The notes below the pieces were generated by a model that did not search any database, was not told the origin of the DNA, and saw nothing but the letters and a program-made list of their open reading frames with translations. Shown here one piece after another: positions 1 to 6,007 of a stretch of DNA of 6,721 nucleotides. Origin of the DNA: Bacteroidia bacterium (lineage in GTDB: Bacteria; Bacteroidota; Bacteroidia; Chitinophagales; Saprospiraceae); NCBI GenBank assembly GCA_030431945.1, contig JAUIIF010000250.1:1-6721 (forward strand). The letters run 5' to 3'. Position 1 is the first letter of the stretch; each line of letters starts with the position of its first letter. Made by a program: the position numbers and the translations under genes.

Positions 1-195
1 CGCGAAGCAGCCCGGAACGGCATCAGGCCGCTACGCGTCCGCTTCGGCCGACGAGCGCTCGCATTTGTCTAGCGGTGTGGGGGTAAGGGAATGTGTTGAA
101 AGCGACGCAACAGCCCGGAGCGGAACCCGCGCGTACCACGTGTTGCGGCCGGCGAGCGTGCTTGCGCTTTTCCCAGCTGACTTAAGCGCCATCCT
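1..195. other. Left-edge stretch with no assignable gene
   Basis: This GC-rich stretch has no reading frame that resembles a known protein. The plus frame starting at base 1 closes at a TAG at 70-72 and encodes a short arginine-rich run, which could be the tail of a gene lying to the left but has nothing recognisable in it. A minus-strand frame ending at position 31 would begin inside the apbE promoter and has low-complexity Ser/Arg/Leu composition. I treat the stretch as non-coding leader or the end of an unseen gene. Confidence 0.4.
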
Positions 196-196
196 G

Positions 197-204
197 TACC
201 TTTG
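197..204 (+). promoter_or_regulatory. Bacteroidota -7 promoter element (TAnnTTTG) for apbE
   Basis: TACCTTTG matches the -7 consensus TAnnTTTG of the Bacteroidota primary sigma factor exactly. It ends 23 bases before the apbE ATG, giving a leader of roughly 15-18 bases. No good -33 TTTG lies at the usual 19-21 base spacing; the nearest T-run, at 168-171, is about 25 bases away. The same 12-mer, GTACCTTTGCGG, occurs upstream of yidC at 6007-6018, which supports a real promoter. Confidence 0.5.
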
Positions 205-227
205 CGGGCGTAAAAACACCCTGGCTG

Positions 228-1256
228 ATGCGGTACGCCCTGCTCTTTTTTCCCCTGCTCCTGGTTTTTCTGCTGTGTACCTGCGACCGCGCCCCGGAAC
301 CCGCTGCAGAAATGGTCGGTACTGAGCAACCCATCCACCGGCTTCAGGGGGAAGCGATGGGGAGCTATTACCGGGTGACTTACCTCGGCGACAGCCTGCC
401 CGGCCTCCGGCAGCAGCTTGACAGCCTGCTCGACGCCTACAACCTCGAGCTTTCTGCCTGGGTGCCCAACAGTGTGCTTTCCAGGTTCAACCGCAGTGCA
501 AGCGGGGTGGACATTGGCGGGACGGACCACTTCGCCCGCAACCTGGAACTCGCCCGCCGGGTAAGTGCGGCGACCGACGGGGCGTACGACCCCACCGTGG
601 CCCCGCTGGTGAATTACTGGGGCTTCGGTACCGGAAAGCGCCGGGAAACCAGTGACGTAGATACGGCAGCGGTCAACGCCCTGCTGCCCCTGGTGGGGTT
701 GGACAACGTTACCCTGAAAGGAACCTTTCTGGCGAAGCGGGCCGCCGGCGTTCAACTGGACCTGAACGCCAGTGCCAAAGGCTACGGCGTGGACCTCATC
801 AGCCAACTGCTGACGGACCGCGGCCGGCCGGATCACCTGATTGACATCGGCGGCGAATTTCGTGGCGGCGGTACGAAGAATGGTCGGCCCTGGAACGTAG
901 CCATTCGCCTGCCGGATGAGGACCGGGCAAAAATTGCCCAGGCCGGCACCCTCCCCCTCAGTAACGGTAGGGCGATTGCCACTTCCGGCAACTACCTGAA
1001 CTACTACAAAGTCGACGGGGAAACCTTCAGCCATACGATCAACCCGAAAACGGGCATGGTGGAGCGCAACCGGCTGCTGAGCGCCAGTGTACTGGCGCCG
1101 GACTGCGCCACGGCGGATGCCTACGCCACGGCCTGTATGGTGGTGGGGCCGGAGCGCGCGCTCGAGTTGGTCAATGCCAGTCCCGAACTGGAGGGGTACT
1201 TCCTGGTCCGGGGAACGGACGGAGGCCTCGAAACCGTTAAATCAGCGGGATTGTAG
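228..1256 (+). CDS. apbE: FAD:protein FMN transferase, ApbE family lipoprotein
   Basis: ApbE enzymes move FMN from FAD onto a Thr or Ser of target flavoproteins (for example Nqr/Rnf subunits) outside the cytoplasmic membrane, using Mg2+. The 342-residue length is normal. Residues 1-19 form a lipoprotein signal (hydrophobic stretch, then LCTC, lipidated Cys19, Asp at +2). Family motifs follow in order: AMGSYYRVTY (43-52), DGAYDPTVAPLVNYWGFG (117-134), LDLNASAKGYGVD (177-189), IDIGGE (205-210), AIATSGNYLNYY (249-260), SHTINPKTG (268-276) and DCATADAYATA (292-302). Asp297 and Thr301 sit where the family binds metal. The ATG at 228 gives a complete signal peptide right behind a promoter. No nqr, rnf or other flavoprotein target lies nearby, so the acceptor is unknown. 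The gene ends tail to tail with the MORN lipoprotein gene, 10 bases apart. Confidence 0.95.
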   Translation: MRYALLFFPLLLVFLLCTCDRAPEPAAEMVGTEQPIHRLQGEAMGSYYRVTYLGDSLPGLRQQLDSLLDAYNLELSAWVPNSVLSRFNRSASGVDIGGTDHFARNLELARRVSAATDGAYDPTVAPLVNYWGFGTGKRRETSDVDTAAVNALLPLVGLDNVTLKGTFLAKRAAGVQLDLNASAKGYGVDLISQLLTDRGRPDHLIDIGGEFRGGGTKNGRPWNVAIRLPDEDRAKIAQAGTLPLSNGRAIATSGNYLNYYKVDGETFSHTINPKTGMVERNRLLSASVLAPDCATADAYATACMVVGPERALELVNASPELEGYFLVRGTDGGLETVKSAGL

Positions 1257-1266
1257 CGGCGGCTCT

Positions 1267-1722
1267 TCAGCGCGTGTATGTCATCGTGTGTACGATGTCT
1301 CCGGCTTCGTTGTAATAGGTCCACTTGCCGATTTTCTGTTTCCAGTGTCGGTATTGTCCCCGTGCCTTGACGGCACCGCTTTCGTAGTAAAAGGTGACGG
1401 GCCCTTCCACCCGGTTGTTGACGTAAGTCCCCTTGCATTCCATTCTCCCCTCCGGGTCGAAGTCAATCCAGTAGCCGTTGCCAACGCCGTTAACGTATTC
1501 CTGCATACTGAGCAATTCGCCGTTCGCATATTTCCCGTAAAGGATGCCGGTGTAGGGCTCTTTGGCGCCGGATTCGTAGTACCGGTTGCCCACTTCCGCG
1601 TAGCGTTGGGTGGTGGCCGACATGGGGAGCAAACGCTGCCCGGTGGTATCCGGCAGGTGGTCAGGCTGGCTACAGCCAAACGTGGGGAGCAGGAGGAAGA
1701 GCAGGTATAAGTGACGAGACAT
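1267..1722 (-). CDS. MORN_2 repeat lipoprotein (YwqK/COG2849-like)
   Basis: This 151-residue protein has a lipoprotein signal: a hydrophobic stretch at 5-12, then TFGC with Cys17. After a short linker come about four MORN_2 modules (roughly 46-79, 81-103, 106-129 and 131-149), each a Gly/Tyr/Trp-rich strand pair of the type YYESGAVKARGQY or GKWTYYNEAG. Members are often labelled 'toxin-antitoxin system YwqK family antitoxin', but nothing here suggests a toxin partner, so I do not carry that name over. The likely role is a cell-envelope scaffold or binding protein; the ligand is unknown. The gene starts 34 bases after the stop of the MORN-PD40 gene on the same strand, so the two probably share a transcript. 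It converges on apbE. The ATG at 1722 is chosen because it gives a complete signal peptide. Confidence 0.85.
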   Translation of the reverse strand: MSRHLYLLFLLLPTFGCSQPDHLPDTTGQRLLPMSATTQRYAEVGNRYYESGAKEPYTGILYGKYANGELLSMQEYVNGVGNGYWIDFDPEGRMECKGTYVNNRVEGPVTFYYESGAVKARGQYRHWKQKIGKWTYYNEAGDIVHTMTYTR

Positions 1723-1756
1723 AACAGACTTGTTTGGGAAAGTTGACTTTTCGGGG

Positions 1757-3103
1757 TCAGTCGATCAGGAGGTATTTTGTCTCCAGGTAGTAAATGCTGG
1801 AGATGCGGTCGCCATCGGCGTCCTGGTCTCCGGCCCGGTCGCTGCTGAAGAACAGGTATTTGCCGTCGGGGGAAAACCTGGGGATACGGTCGTAGGCGGC
1901 GGAATTGATGTCGGGACCTAAATTGCGGGGGGCAGACCAGCCGCCGTCCTTGGTCTTCCGGCTGTAGTAAAGGTCTTCCCCGCCGTAGCTGTCTTCCCGG
2001 TCGGAAGAGGCGAATAAGAGAAAGTTGCCGTCCGGGGAGATGACGGGGTTTACGTCCCAACCCGTACCGTTGGGCGGAGAGGCCAACTCCTGCGGGGGCG
2101 CAAAACTTCCGTCCGCCTGGAGTTGGGCCCGATACAGCCTCCCGTACGTGCTGTTTTGACCCTTGGTCCAGTAATAAAGGTTGCCGGCCGGGTCCGTGGC
2201 CGGCCCGGAGGCATAGTTGGCCGGCCATTCTTCTCCGGGGGCCGTTGGGCGGTTGATGGCCGGTCCGAGTGGTTGGGGGGCGGACCACCCCTGGCCCTGC
2301 CGGGTGCGGTACCAGAGGTTGGCATCGATTGGTGCCCGGGGGTCCTGCGAGCCGTTCAGGGGGCCGATGGTTTCGGTGTACATCCGGCGCCCATCCTGGG
2401 TGATGAAGGCTCCGCCTTCGTCCGGGCGGGCAAAGGCAGCGGGAACGGGGTTGGACCACTGTCCGTCTGAGCGGACGGCAACGGAGATCTGTTTGGTGGC
2501 ACTCCCGGCCTCCCGGCCGGTGAGGTAAAGCGTGTCTCCACTGGGGGTGAAGGTGACGGACCACTCATTGTTGGTACGGGTGGAAATTTTCCCCGGCTCG
2601 AAGAGGACCGGTCGGTCGAGGACGCGCGCTCCGGCGGCGTAGCGCTGCCGTACGAGCGGGGAACCATCCGGGGCGAAAGTGCTTACGATGCCTTCCCGCC
2701 GGCCGTTTACGTAAGGTGTTTCCTCGGCGAGTTGCCCGTTGGGGTGGTAGGCGTAATGTAGCCCGACGGGCCGGTCCTCCTCGTACACGCCCACGGAACG
2801 AAGTTGCCCGTTGGGGTAAAAGTATTCCCACTTGCCGTGGCCGCGATTGTCTTTCCACCACGACCGAAAGCGTAAGGTGCCGTCGGGGTACCACTCTTGC
2901 CAGGAGCCTGAGGCCTGGCCCCGGGTAACGTCTTTCCGAAATTTAAGGACCCCGTTGCTGAAACTGCTGGTGAGTACGCCGGTGAAGGTCTCAGCAGCTA
3001 CGGTTGCTTCGTCCGCCACGGGCAGCTGATTGCCCAGCTGGCCCCAAAGGGGGGGCACCGGCAGCAACAGCAGAAAAGGAAGTAGTTGTTTGATAGCATT
3101 CAT
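1757..3103 (-). CDS. Secreted MORN_2 repeat / PD40 beta-propeller fusion protein
   Basis: This 448-residue protein has two halves. A Sec signal peptide (hydrophobic 7-20, likely cleavage near Gly21/Gln22; no lipobox) is followed by four MORN_2 modules around 68-80 (WQEWYPDGTLRFR), 92-105 (WEYFYPNGQLRSVG), 116-131 (HYAYHPNGQLAEETPY) and 141-155. From about 175 to the end are WD40-like PD40 blades, clearest at 180-197, 228-244, 301-315, 349-370 (NPVISPDGNFLLFASSDR) and 404-423 (IPRFSPDGKYLFFSSDR). No OmpA-type peptidoglycan-binding domain follows, although Bacteroidota PD40 proteins often carry one. No catalytic residues are evident. I infer a periplasmic or exported binding protein working with the MORN lipoprotein encoded next on the same strand. 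The ATG at 3103 is the only one that includes the signal peptide. Confidence 0.85.
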   Translation of the reverse strand: MNAIKQLLPFLLLLPVPPLWGQLGNQLPVADEATVAAETFTGVLTSSFSNGVLKFRKDVTRGQASGSWQEWYPDGTLRFRSWWKDNRGHGKWEYFYPNGQLRSVGVYEEDRPVGLHYAYHPNGQLAEETPYVNGRREGIVSTFAPDGSPLVRQRYAAGARVLDRPVLFEPGKISTRTNNEWSVTFTPSGDTLYLTGREAGSATKQISVAVRSDGQWSNPVPAAFARPDEGGAFITQDGRRMYTETIGPLNGSQDPRAPIDANLWYRTRQGQGWSAPQPLGPAINRPTAPGEEWPANYASGPATDPAGNLYYWTKGQNSTYGRLYRAQLQADGSFAPPQELASPPNGTGWDVNPVISPDGNFLLFASSDREDSYGGEDLYYSRKTKDGGWSAPRNLGPDINSAAYDRIPRFSPDGKYLFFSSDRAGDQDADGDRISSIYYLETKYLLID

Positions 3104-3241
3104 CCGACTGGTTTTGGAAGCTAACCAGCAGGAGGACCTTCAGTTGTTGATGCGCGAAGAATAACCGACGAAGCGGTTAATCAGAAGTTGAATGGGTAAA
3201 ACCGTAATTATTGTACCGGTTTTTGCACCTGCGGCCGCGCC
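3104..3241. other. Intergenic region between the PAP2 and MORN-PD40 genes
   Basis: This spacer must hold the end of the PAP2 transcript and the start of the MORN-PD40 transcript. It contains the hairpin listed at 3198-3223 and a second small inverted repeat, TAACCG (3162-3167) with CGGTTA (3174-3179), loop ACGAAG. I find no clean TAnnTTTG promoter reading leftward; the nearest string, TAGCTTCC in the last 20 bases before the start codon, is a poor match. Confidence 0.5.
3198..3223 (-). terminator. Hairpin terminator downstream of the PAP2 gene
   Basis: The arms AAAACCG (3198-3204) and CGGTTTT (3217-3223) form a 7-bp stem whose A and T ends give a run of U in either direction. It lies 18 bases past the PAP2 stop codon on the minus strand, the expected place for an intrinsic terminator. 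The stem is short and partly A/T, so efficiency is uncertain. Confidence 0.5.
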
Positions 3242-3892
3242 TTAATTTTTGCCCCGGCTGTACCAGCTGGCGAGGCCGATGAGTAACAGAATGCCTAACA
3301 TCATCCCGGCGAGCACATCCGTGAACCAGTGGGCACCAAGGTACATGCGCGAGAAGGGGATGGTAACGATCAGGAAAATTGCGGTCCAGCCCACAATTCT
3401 TCTTGGCCAGAGCGGCCAGTGCCGGTTACGGTAAACGAGCAGGGCCAGAAAGCCAAAAAAGACGACATAGAAAGTGACGTGCCCGCTGGGGAAACTGGCG
3501 TTTTGAAATTCGCGGATTACCCGTACTAAATCGGCGGTAGGCCTCGTCCGGTCAAAAATTCGTTTGATCAGTGAAATGATCGGTACGGTGCCCAGGCTGA
3601 GGAGGAGGAAAAGGGCTTCGCGACGTTTGCGGAGGAGGAGAAAGATGAGGCAGCTACTGCCTACGGTGATCAGGCCCCCGGGGATGGTGGCAAACCAACT
3701 GATGGCCCACATGATCTGGTCCATGAGCGGAGATTGGTGGCGTTGTACCCGGGTGGACATATCGACGTCGAAGTCTCCGGAGGAGACTACAAAGACAAAG
3801 AGCGTAACAATAACCAGTCCGGTGACCAGGGCAATGATTATGTGCGCCAGGAGCTTTTCTTCATGTTTTAGGTAGGTAGCTATTTTCCGCAT
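3242..3892 (-). CDS. PAP2-superfamily membrane phosphatase
   Basis: This 216-residue polytopic membrane protein carries the complete three-part signature of type-2 phosphatidic acid phosphatases: KX6RP at 110-118 (KRIFDRTRP), PSGH at 135-138 and SRX5HX3D at 181-192. His188 is the expected nucleophile, assisted by Asp192, with His138 as proton donor. Hydrophobic segments at about 15-37, 60-87, 91-109, 138-154, 164-180 and 191-210 fit the usual six-helix fold with the active site facing the periplasm. Possible substrates are undecaprenyl pyrophosphate (cell-wall lipid carrier recycling), phosphatidic acid or phosphatidylglycerol phosphate, or lipid A phosphate; the sequence alone does not decide. 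It appears to be a single-gene transcript, with hairpins on both sides. The ATG at 3892 gives a short basic cytoplasmic N-terminus before the first helix. Confidence 0.92.
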   Translation of the reverse strand: MRKIATYLKHEEKLLAHIIIALVTGLVIVTLFVFVVSSGDFDVDMSTRVQRHQSPLMDQIMWAISWFATIPGGLITVGSSCLIFLLLRKRREALFLLLSLGTVPIISLIKRIFDRTRPTADLVRVIREFQNASFPSGHVTFYVVFFGFLALLVYRNRHWPLWPRRIVGWTAIFLIVTIPFSRMYLGAHWFTDVLAGMMLGILLLIGLASWYSRGKN

Positions 3893-3989
3893 AGGTTCAG
3901 TGGGATTTTGGCCGGAGCATGGTCTGCGGCACTACTGCTTAAAATGCAGCAGTCAGGCGGGTGTTCGGTTTTAAATTCTATTCTAAAAG
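3893..3989. other. Leader region of the PAP2 gene, with a small hairpin
   Basis: The spacer between the spondin-gene terminator and the PAP2 start contains an inverted repeat, ACTGCT (3934-3939) and AGCAGT (3948-3953), with an 8-base loop, about 40 bases upstream of the PAP2 ATG. I see no clear TAnnTTTG promoter on the minus strand. The hairpin may be an incidental leader structure. Confidence 0.3.
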
Positions 3990-4023
3990 AAAATGGCTGC
4001 TCCCCGCAGGAAGCAGCCATTTT
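3990..4023 (-). terminator. Intrinsic terminator of the spondin-domain gene
   Basis: A perfect 12-bp inverted repeat, AAAATGGCTGCT (3990-4001) and AGCAGCCATTTT (4012-4023), encloses a 10-base loop. Read on the minus strand, the closing arm runs into a T-rich tract (TTTTCTTTT). It begins 40 bases beyond the stop codon of the spondin-domain gene. This is the cleanest intrinsic terminator in the window. Its U-tract is better on the minus strand, but the A/T ends could also stop plus-strand transcription. Confidence 0.85.
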
Positions 4024-4063
4024 CGTAAGGAAAGCCCGGGGCGGGTAAATTTCCGCTTACTGA

Positions 4064-4792
4064 TTAGGGCTGGGGTGTGATGGTCACCTTGATCACCGCG
4101 TTATTGGCGGGGATGGTAAAGGCATGGCGGCTGCTGGCCAGGGCGACGGCTACGTCTTCATCGGGGCCAACGTTCGTGGCCATGGGGTCCTGGACGGGTT
4201 TCTGGTCCGGTCCCGTTCCCGGGGCCGTATCCTGCTCGGTGCCGGCATCGTACACCGCCAGGCGTGACGTTTGGTCTCCGCTGATGGGCGTGTTGCCGTT
4301 GAATAATTCGAGGCCACCACCGGTGAAGGCGTAGAACCAGTCGTTAGACTGTACGAACATGGTCTCGAACTGAAATTTGTTACCCGGTACAGCGGAGATA
4401 CTGAAGGTGACGGATTCGCCGGCGAAGAGTGCCGGGCCGTTATCGGGACCTCCGGGGGACTCGGCGGCGGCGCTGAAGTTGACGTTCCCGGCGCTCGCAA
4501 GGATGCTCAGCATTTCGGTGGGGAAGCCATCTTCCGCAATGCGGGCCGTACCCAGGTTGGCTTTCTCGCCTGGTGTAAACATGGGGTCATCGCCGGTAAA
4601 GACGGCGTAGGTTGGGGGAGAGAGCGGAACGGTTCCGTTCGCCCGGTCAGTAGCCACCGTTTGTGGGGTGGAAACATTCTCGATGACTACGGTAAACTGC
4701 GTAGGCAGTACGATATTGTCGTCATCGTCTTCACAGCCGGAGACGAAGGCTACCACGCCTAAGAGGAGGAATATGCTGAATAAGTTTTTCAT
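4064..4792 (-). CDS. Spondin-domain lipoprotein
   Basis: This 242-residue protein begins with a lipoprotein signal (hydrophobic 4-17, then VSGC, Cys20) followed at once by EDDDD. Acidic residues just after the cysteine resemble the lipoprotein export signal that places Bacteroidota lipoproteins on the outer surface, so surface exposure is likely. The rest resembles the Spondin_N domain, a beta-sandwich first known from animal extracellular-matrix proteins and also found in bacteria: it opens with QFTVVIENVS (32-41), has the core string MFVQSNDWFYAF (145-156) and the hallmark LAVYDAGTEQD (178-188), which in spondins contributes to a Ca2+ site. Function is unknown; adhesion or matrix binding is a guess from the domain. 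It ends at a strong terminator and seems monocistronic. The ATG at 4792 gives the complete signal peptide. Confidence 0.85.
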   Translation of the reverse strand: MKNLFSIFLLLGVVAFVSGCEDDDDNIVLPTQFTVVIENVSTPQTVATDRANGTVPLSPPTYAVFTGDDPMFTPGEKANLGTARIAEDGFPTEMLSILASAGNVNFSAAAESPGGPDNGPALFAGESVTFSISAVPGNKFQFETMFVQSNDWFYAFTGGGLELFNGNTPISGDQTSRLAVYDAGTEQDTAPGTGPDQKPVQDPMATNVGPDEDVAVALASSRHAFTIPANNAVIKVTITPQP

Positions 4793-5102
4793 TTGGTTGG
4801 TTTTTACTTCACCACGCTCATCAGAAGCGTGTTTGAAAGGTTAAACGGGCGATTGTTGAGTAATGATGGTCGCCCTGGGTGAAGTAGGTACGGAAAGCCC
4901 CCCCTCACTGGTTTGGTGGGGCAGCCCCCAATGTTATCTGCGGACACTTTGGCGGGAAAGTAAGCGGGCCACGGCACTTTCCGCCCGGCGGTTACGTTCC
5001 GCGCCGGCAAAAAGTATTTTTTCTGCCGGACGCAACCTTGCGTCACCTTGCCGCGTTTTCTCTACCGAAGGTCCGCAAGTTTACCCACCGCGGAGCTCCA
5101 AC
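4793..5102. other. Intergenic region between the divergent spondin gene and ssrA
   Basis: These 310 bases must contain promoters for two divergent transcripts, but no exact TAnnTTTG element stands out on either strand; a degenerate AACCTTTC lies on the minus strand about 45-50 bases before the spondin start. The most obvious structure is an inverted repeat, CCGGCA (5004-5009) and TGCCGG (5024-5029), whose interior A-run (5010-5013) and T-run (5018-5022) can extend the stem past a bulged C. It sits about 75 bases before the tmRNA 5' end. The short frames in this stretch look random, so I see no protein gene. Confidence 0.5.
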
Positions 5103-5479
5103 GGGGGCGTACCGGAATCGACAGGGAAGTAAGCTTTGTAGTAAGCACGCCGGAGCATGATTGGTTACTCCGTAAAAAATAACGATTACAATTCTAGTTG
5201 GCACTCCCAGCTACGCTATGGCAGCCTAATCTCTGATTAGAACCATAGTCTATAGGCCGCATGGTTGAGGTTCCATACACATCATGCCGCCTTCACCCCC
5301 TTTGGGACTGGCCTCCAACCCTAATCCGAGTTGGCGGTGAGATTAAGGATTTAAGGCGCGGACATAAGAGGGTGACCAATCTTACCCCGTGCTCGAAAAT
5401 CTGTAACTGGTTACTAAGCGTGTAGAAAGCTGCCTTGCGCTTTCGCTGGACGCGAGTTCGACTCTCGCCGCCTCCACCA
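5103..5479 (+). ncRNA. ssrA: Transfer-messenger RNA (tmRNA), one-piece form
   Basis: tmRNA rescues stalled ribosomes with SmpB and tags the unfinished protein for proteolysis. The 5' end GGGGGCG (5103-5109) pairs with CGCCTCC (5469-5475), followed by discriminator A and an encoded CCA (5477-5479). The D-like GGAATCGACAGG follows the acceptor arm, and the T arm is GCGAG/CTCGC with loop TTCGACT. Helix 2 is visible as AGCTTT (5132-5137) with AAAGCT (5426-5431) and GCACGC (5145-5150) with GCGTGT (5418-5423). Four pseudoknots can be traced: PK1, 5151-5155/5168-5172 with 5164-5167/5180-5183; PK2, 5240-5244/5269-5273 with 5259-5263/5283-5287; PK3, 5315-5319/5330-5334 with 5322-5326/5341-5345; PK4, 5356-5361/5387-5392 with 5372-5378/5408-5414. 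The 377-base length is typical of the one-piece form. Antisense frames across it are not genes. Confidence 0.97.
5200..5229 (+). other. tmRNA tag reading frame, GTPSYAMAA
   Basis: The resume codon is GGC at 5200, preceded by CTAGTT, which resembles the conserved UAGUC placed just before the tag in other tmRNAs. The frame reads GTPSYAMAA and stops at TAA (5227-5229). The stop lies in a perfect 6-bp hairpin, CTAATC/GATTAG (5226-5231 and 5235-5240), the usual helix 5 arrangement. The ending YAMAA is a normal protease signal; the beginning GTP is unusual beside the GE-type starts I know from other Bacteroidota. Confidence 0.85.
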
Positions 5480-5486
5480 TTTTGGG

Positions 5487-5519
5487 CTGCCCAAATTCCT
5501 CTTGCAGGAGTTTGGGCAG
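5487..5519 (+). terminator. Strong hairpin after ssrA, probable terminator
   Basis: A 14-bp stem with one T:G pair, formed by 5487-5500 and 5506-5519 around the loop CTTGC, starts 8 bases after the tmRNA CCA. It lies between the convergent ssrA and DUF3293 genes. No long U-run follows on either strand, so it may act in 3'-end formation or processing of the tmRNA precursor instead of as a textbook intrinsic terminator. Confidence 0.6.
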
Positions 5520-5528
5520 TGTCATTTG

Positions 5529-5545
5529 TGGCCAGCGACTGGCCA
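5529..5545 (-). terminator. Small hairpin downstream of the DUF3293 gene
   Basis: TGGCCAG (5529-5535) and CTGGCCA (5539-5545) make a 7-bp GC-rich stem with a 3-base loop, 13 bases past the DUF3293 stop codon. No U-tract follows on the minus strand, so a terminator role is only tentative. Confidence 0.35.
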
Positions 5546-5558
5546 TCTCCCCATCGTC

Positions 5559-5993
5559 TTACAACCACACCAGCAAGGGAACGCCGCCAACTTTCCCCTC
5601 CACCACGGCGTTTTGCCCGAAAGCACGCCCGATTTCGTGCACCTCTGCCGGCGAAAGATCAAAAATAAATACCCCTATTTCATCGGGCCATACCGCATCA
5701 GGATCATGGCCCACGGCAGGGGCGAAAGTGAGGTTGCCGAGAAGCAGTAAATGGTGTAACTGGTGTAATCGGGCCTTATTCTCCGGTTCCGGCAACGGCT
5801 TGGAATGAGGGTTGTAGGGTGTTACGAAAGCATAATTATGGTACTGATGGGCCTCGAGCCAGGCGTCGAATTCAGGGTGTAAATGCCCTATTCTCAGGGG
5901 GTAGTCCTGGAAGCGATATTCAGTCTTGGTGTAGGCATTGCGGAGGCGCTCGTCGTAATGTGGCCCTTGCTCGTCGGATGAGGGTACTGACAT
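5559..5993 (-). CDS. DUF3293 domain-containing protein
   Basis: This 144-residue soluble protein has no signal peptide or membrane segment. It matches the DUF3293 pattern from memory: an N-terminal AYTKTEYRF (20-28), AFVTPYNPHSKPLPEPEN (55-72) where the family has an 'iTAyNP.S...eN' motif, a glycine-containing middle with a DE pair (104-105), and FGQNAVVE (125-132) near the C-terminus. The biochemical role of the family is not known to me. The ATG at 5993 is preferred; an in-frame TTG one codon upstream (5996) is possible. The gene converges on ssrA and starts 98 bases from the divergent yidC start, so the two share an upstream region. I see no leftward TAnnTTTG element; TATTTTG immediately before the ATG is one base short of the consensus and too close to the start. 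Confidence 0.8.
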   Translation of the reverse strand: MSVPSSDEQGPHYDERLRNAYTKTEYRFQDYPLRIGHLHPEFDAWLEAHQYHNYAFVTPYNPHSKPLPEPENKARLHQLHHLLLLGNLTFAPAVGHDPDAVWPDEIGVFIFDLSPAEVHEIGRAFGQNAVVEGKVGGVPLLVWL

Positions 5994-6007
5994 CAAAATA
6001 GCTTACG

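Noticed and set aside
1..72. Plus-strand frame open from base 1 to the TAG at 70-72, possibly the end of an upstream gene
   Set aside because: Only 23 residues are visible, very Arg-rich, and no family can be recognised. Random open frames of this length are common at this GC content.
69..1034. 321-residue open frame antisense to apbE
   Set aside because: The plus-strand frame has every ApbE motif. The antisense product has no recognisable family and ends in the non-coding left region.
1087..1710. 207-residue plus-strand frame across the apbE end and the MORN lipoprotein gene
   Set aside because: It is out of frame with apbE and antisense to a well-formed MORN lipoprotein, with no domain of its own.
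1267..1722. Reading the YwqK-like MORN gene as the antitoxin of a toxin-antitoxin system
   Set aside because: The database-style name is inherited. There is no small toxin gene beside it, and the protein is a secreted lipoprotein, unlike a cytoplasmic antitoxin.
1281..2564. 427-residue open frame on the minus strand overlapping both MORN genes
   Set aside because: It lies in another frame of the same strand, is rich in Arg/Pro/His, lacks any domain, and the overlapping frames show clear signal peptides and repeats. It is a by-product of high GC.
4811..4860. Possible leftward promoter for the spondin gene (AACCTTTC on the minus strand)
   Set aside because: It mismatches TAnnTTTG at two of the six fixed positions and has no -33 partner.
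4804..5132. Short frames on both strands between the spondin gene and ssrA (4804-5046 minus, 4863-5132 plus)
   Set aside because: They lack a signal peptide, domain or plausible start context, and one runs into the tmRNA. Composition looks random.
5293..5568. 91-residue minus-strand frame over the tmRNA 3' half
   Set aside because: It is antisense to pseudoknots, helix 2 and the T arm of ssrA. Its coding potential follows from RNA structure constraints and it matches no family.
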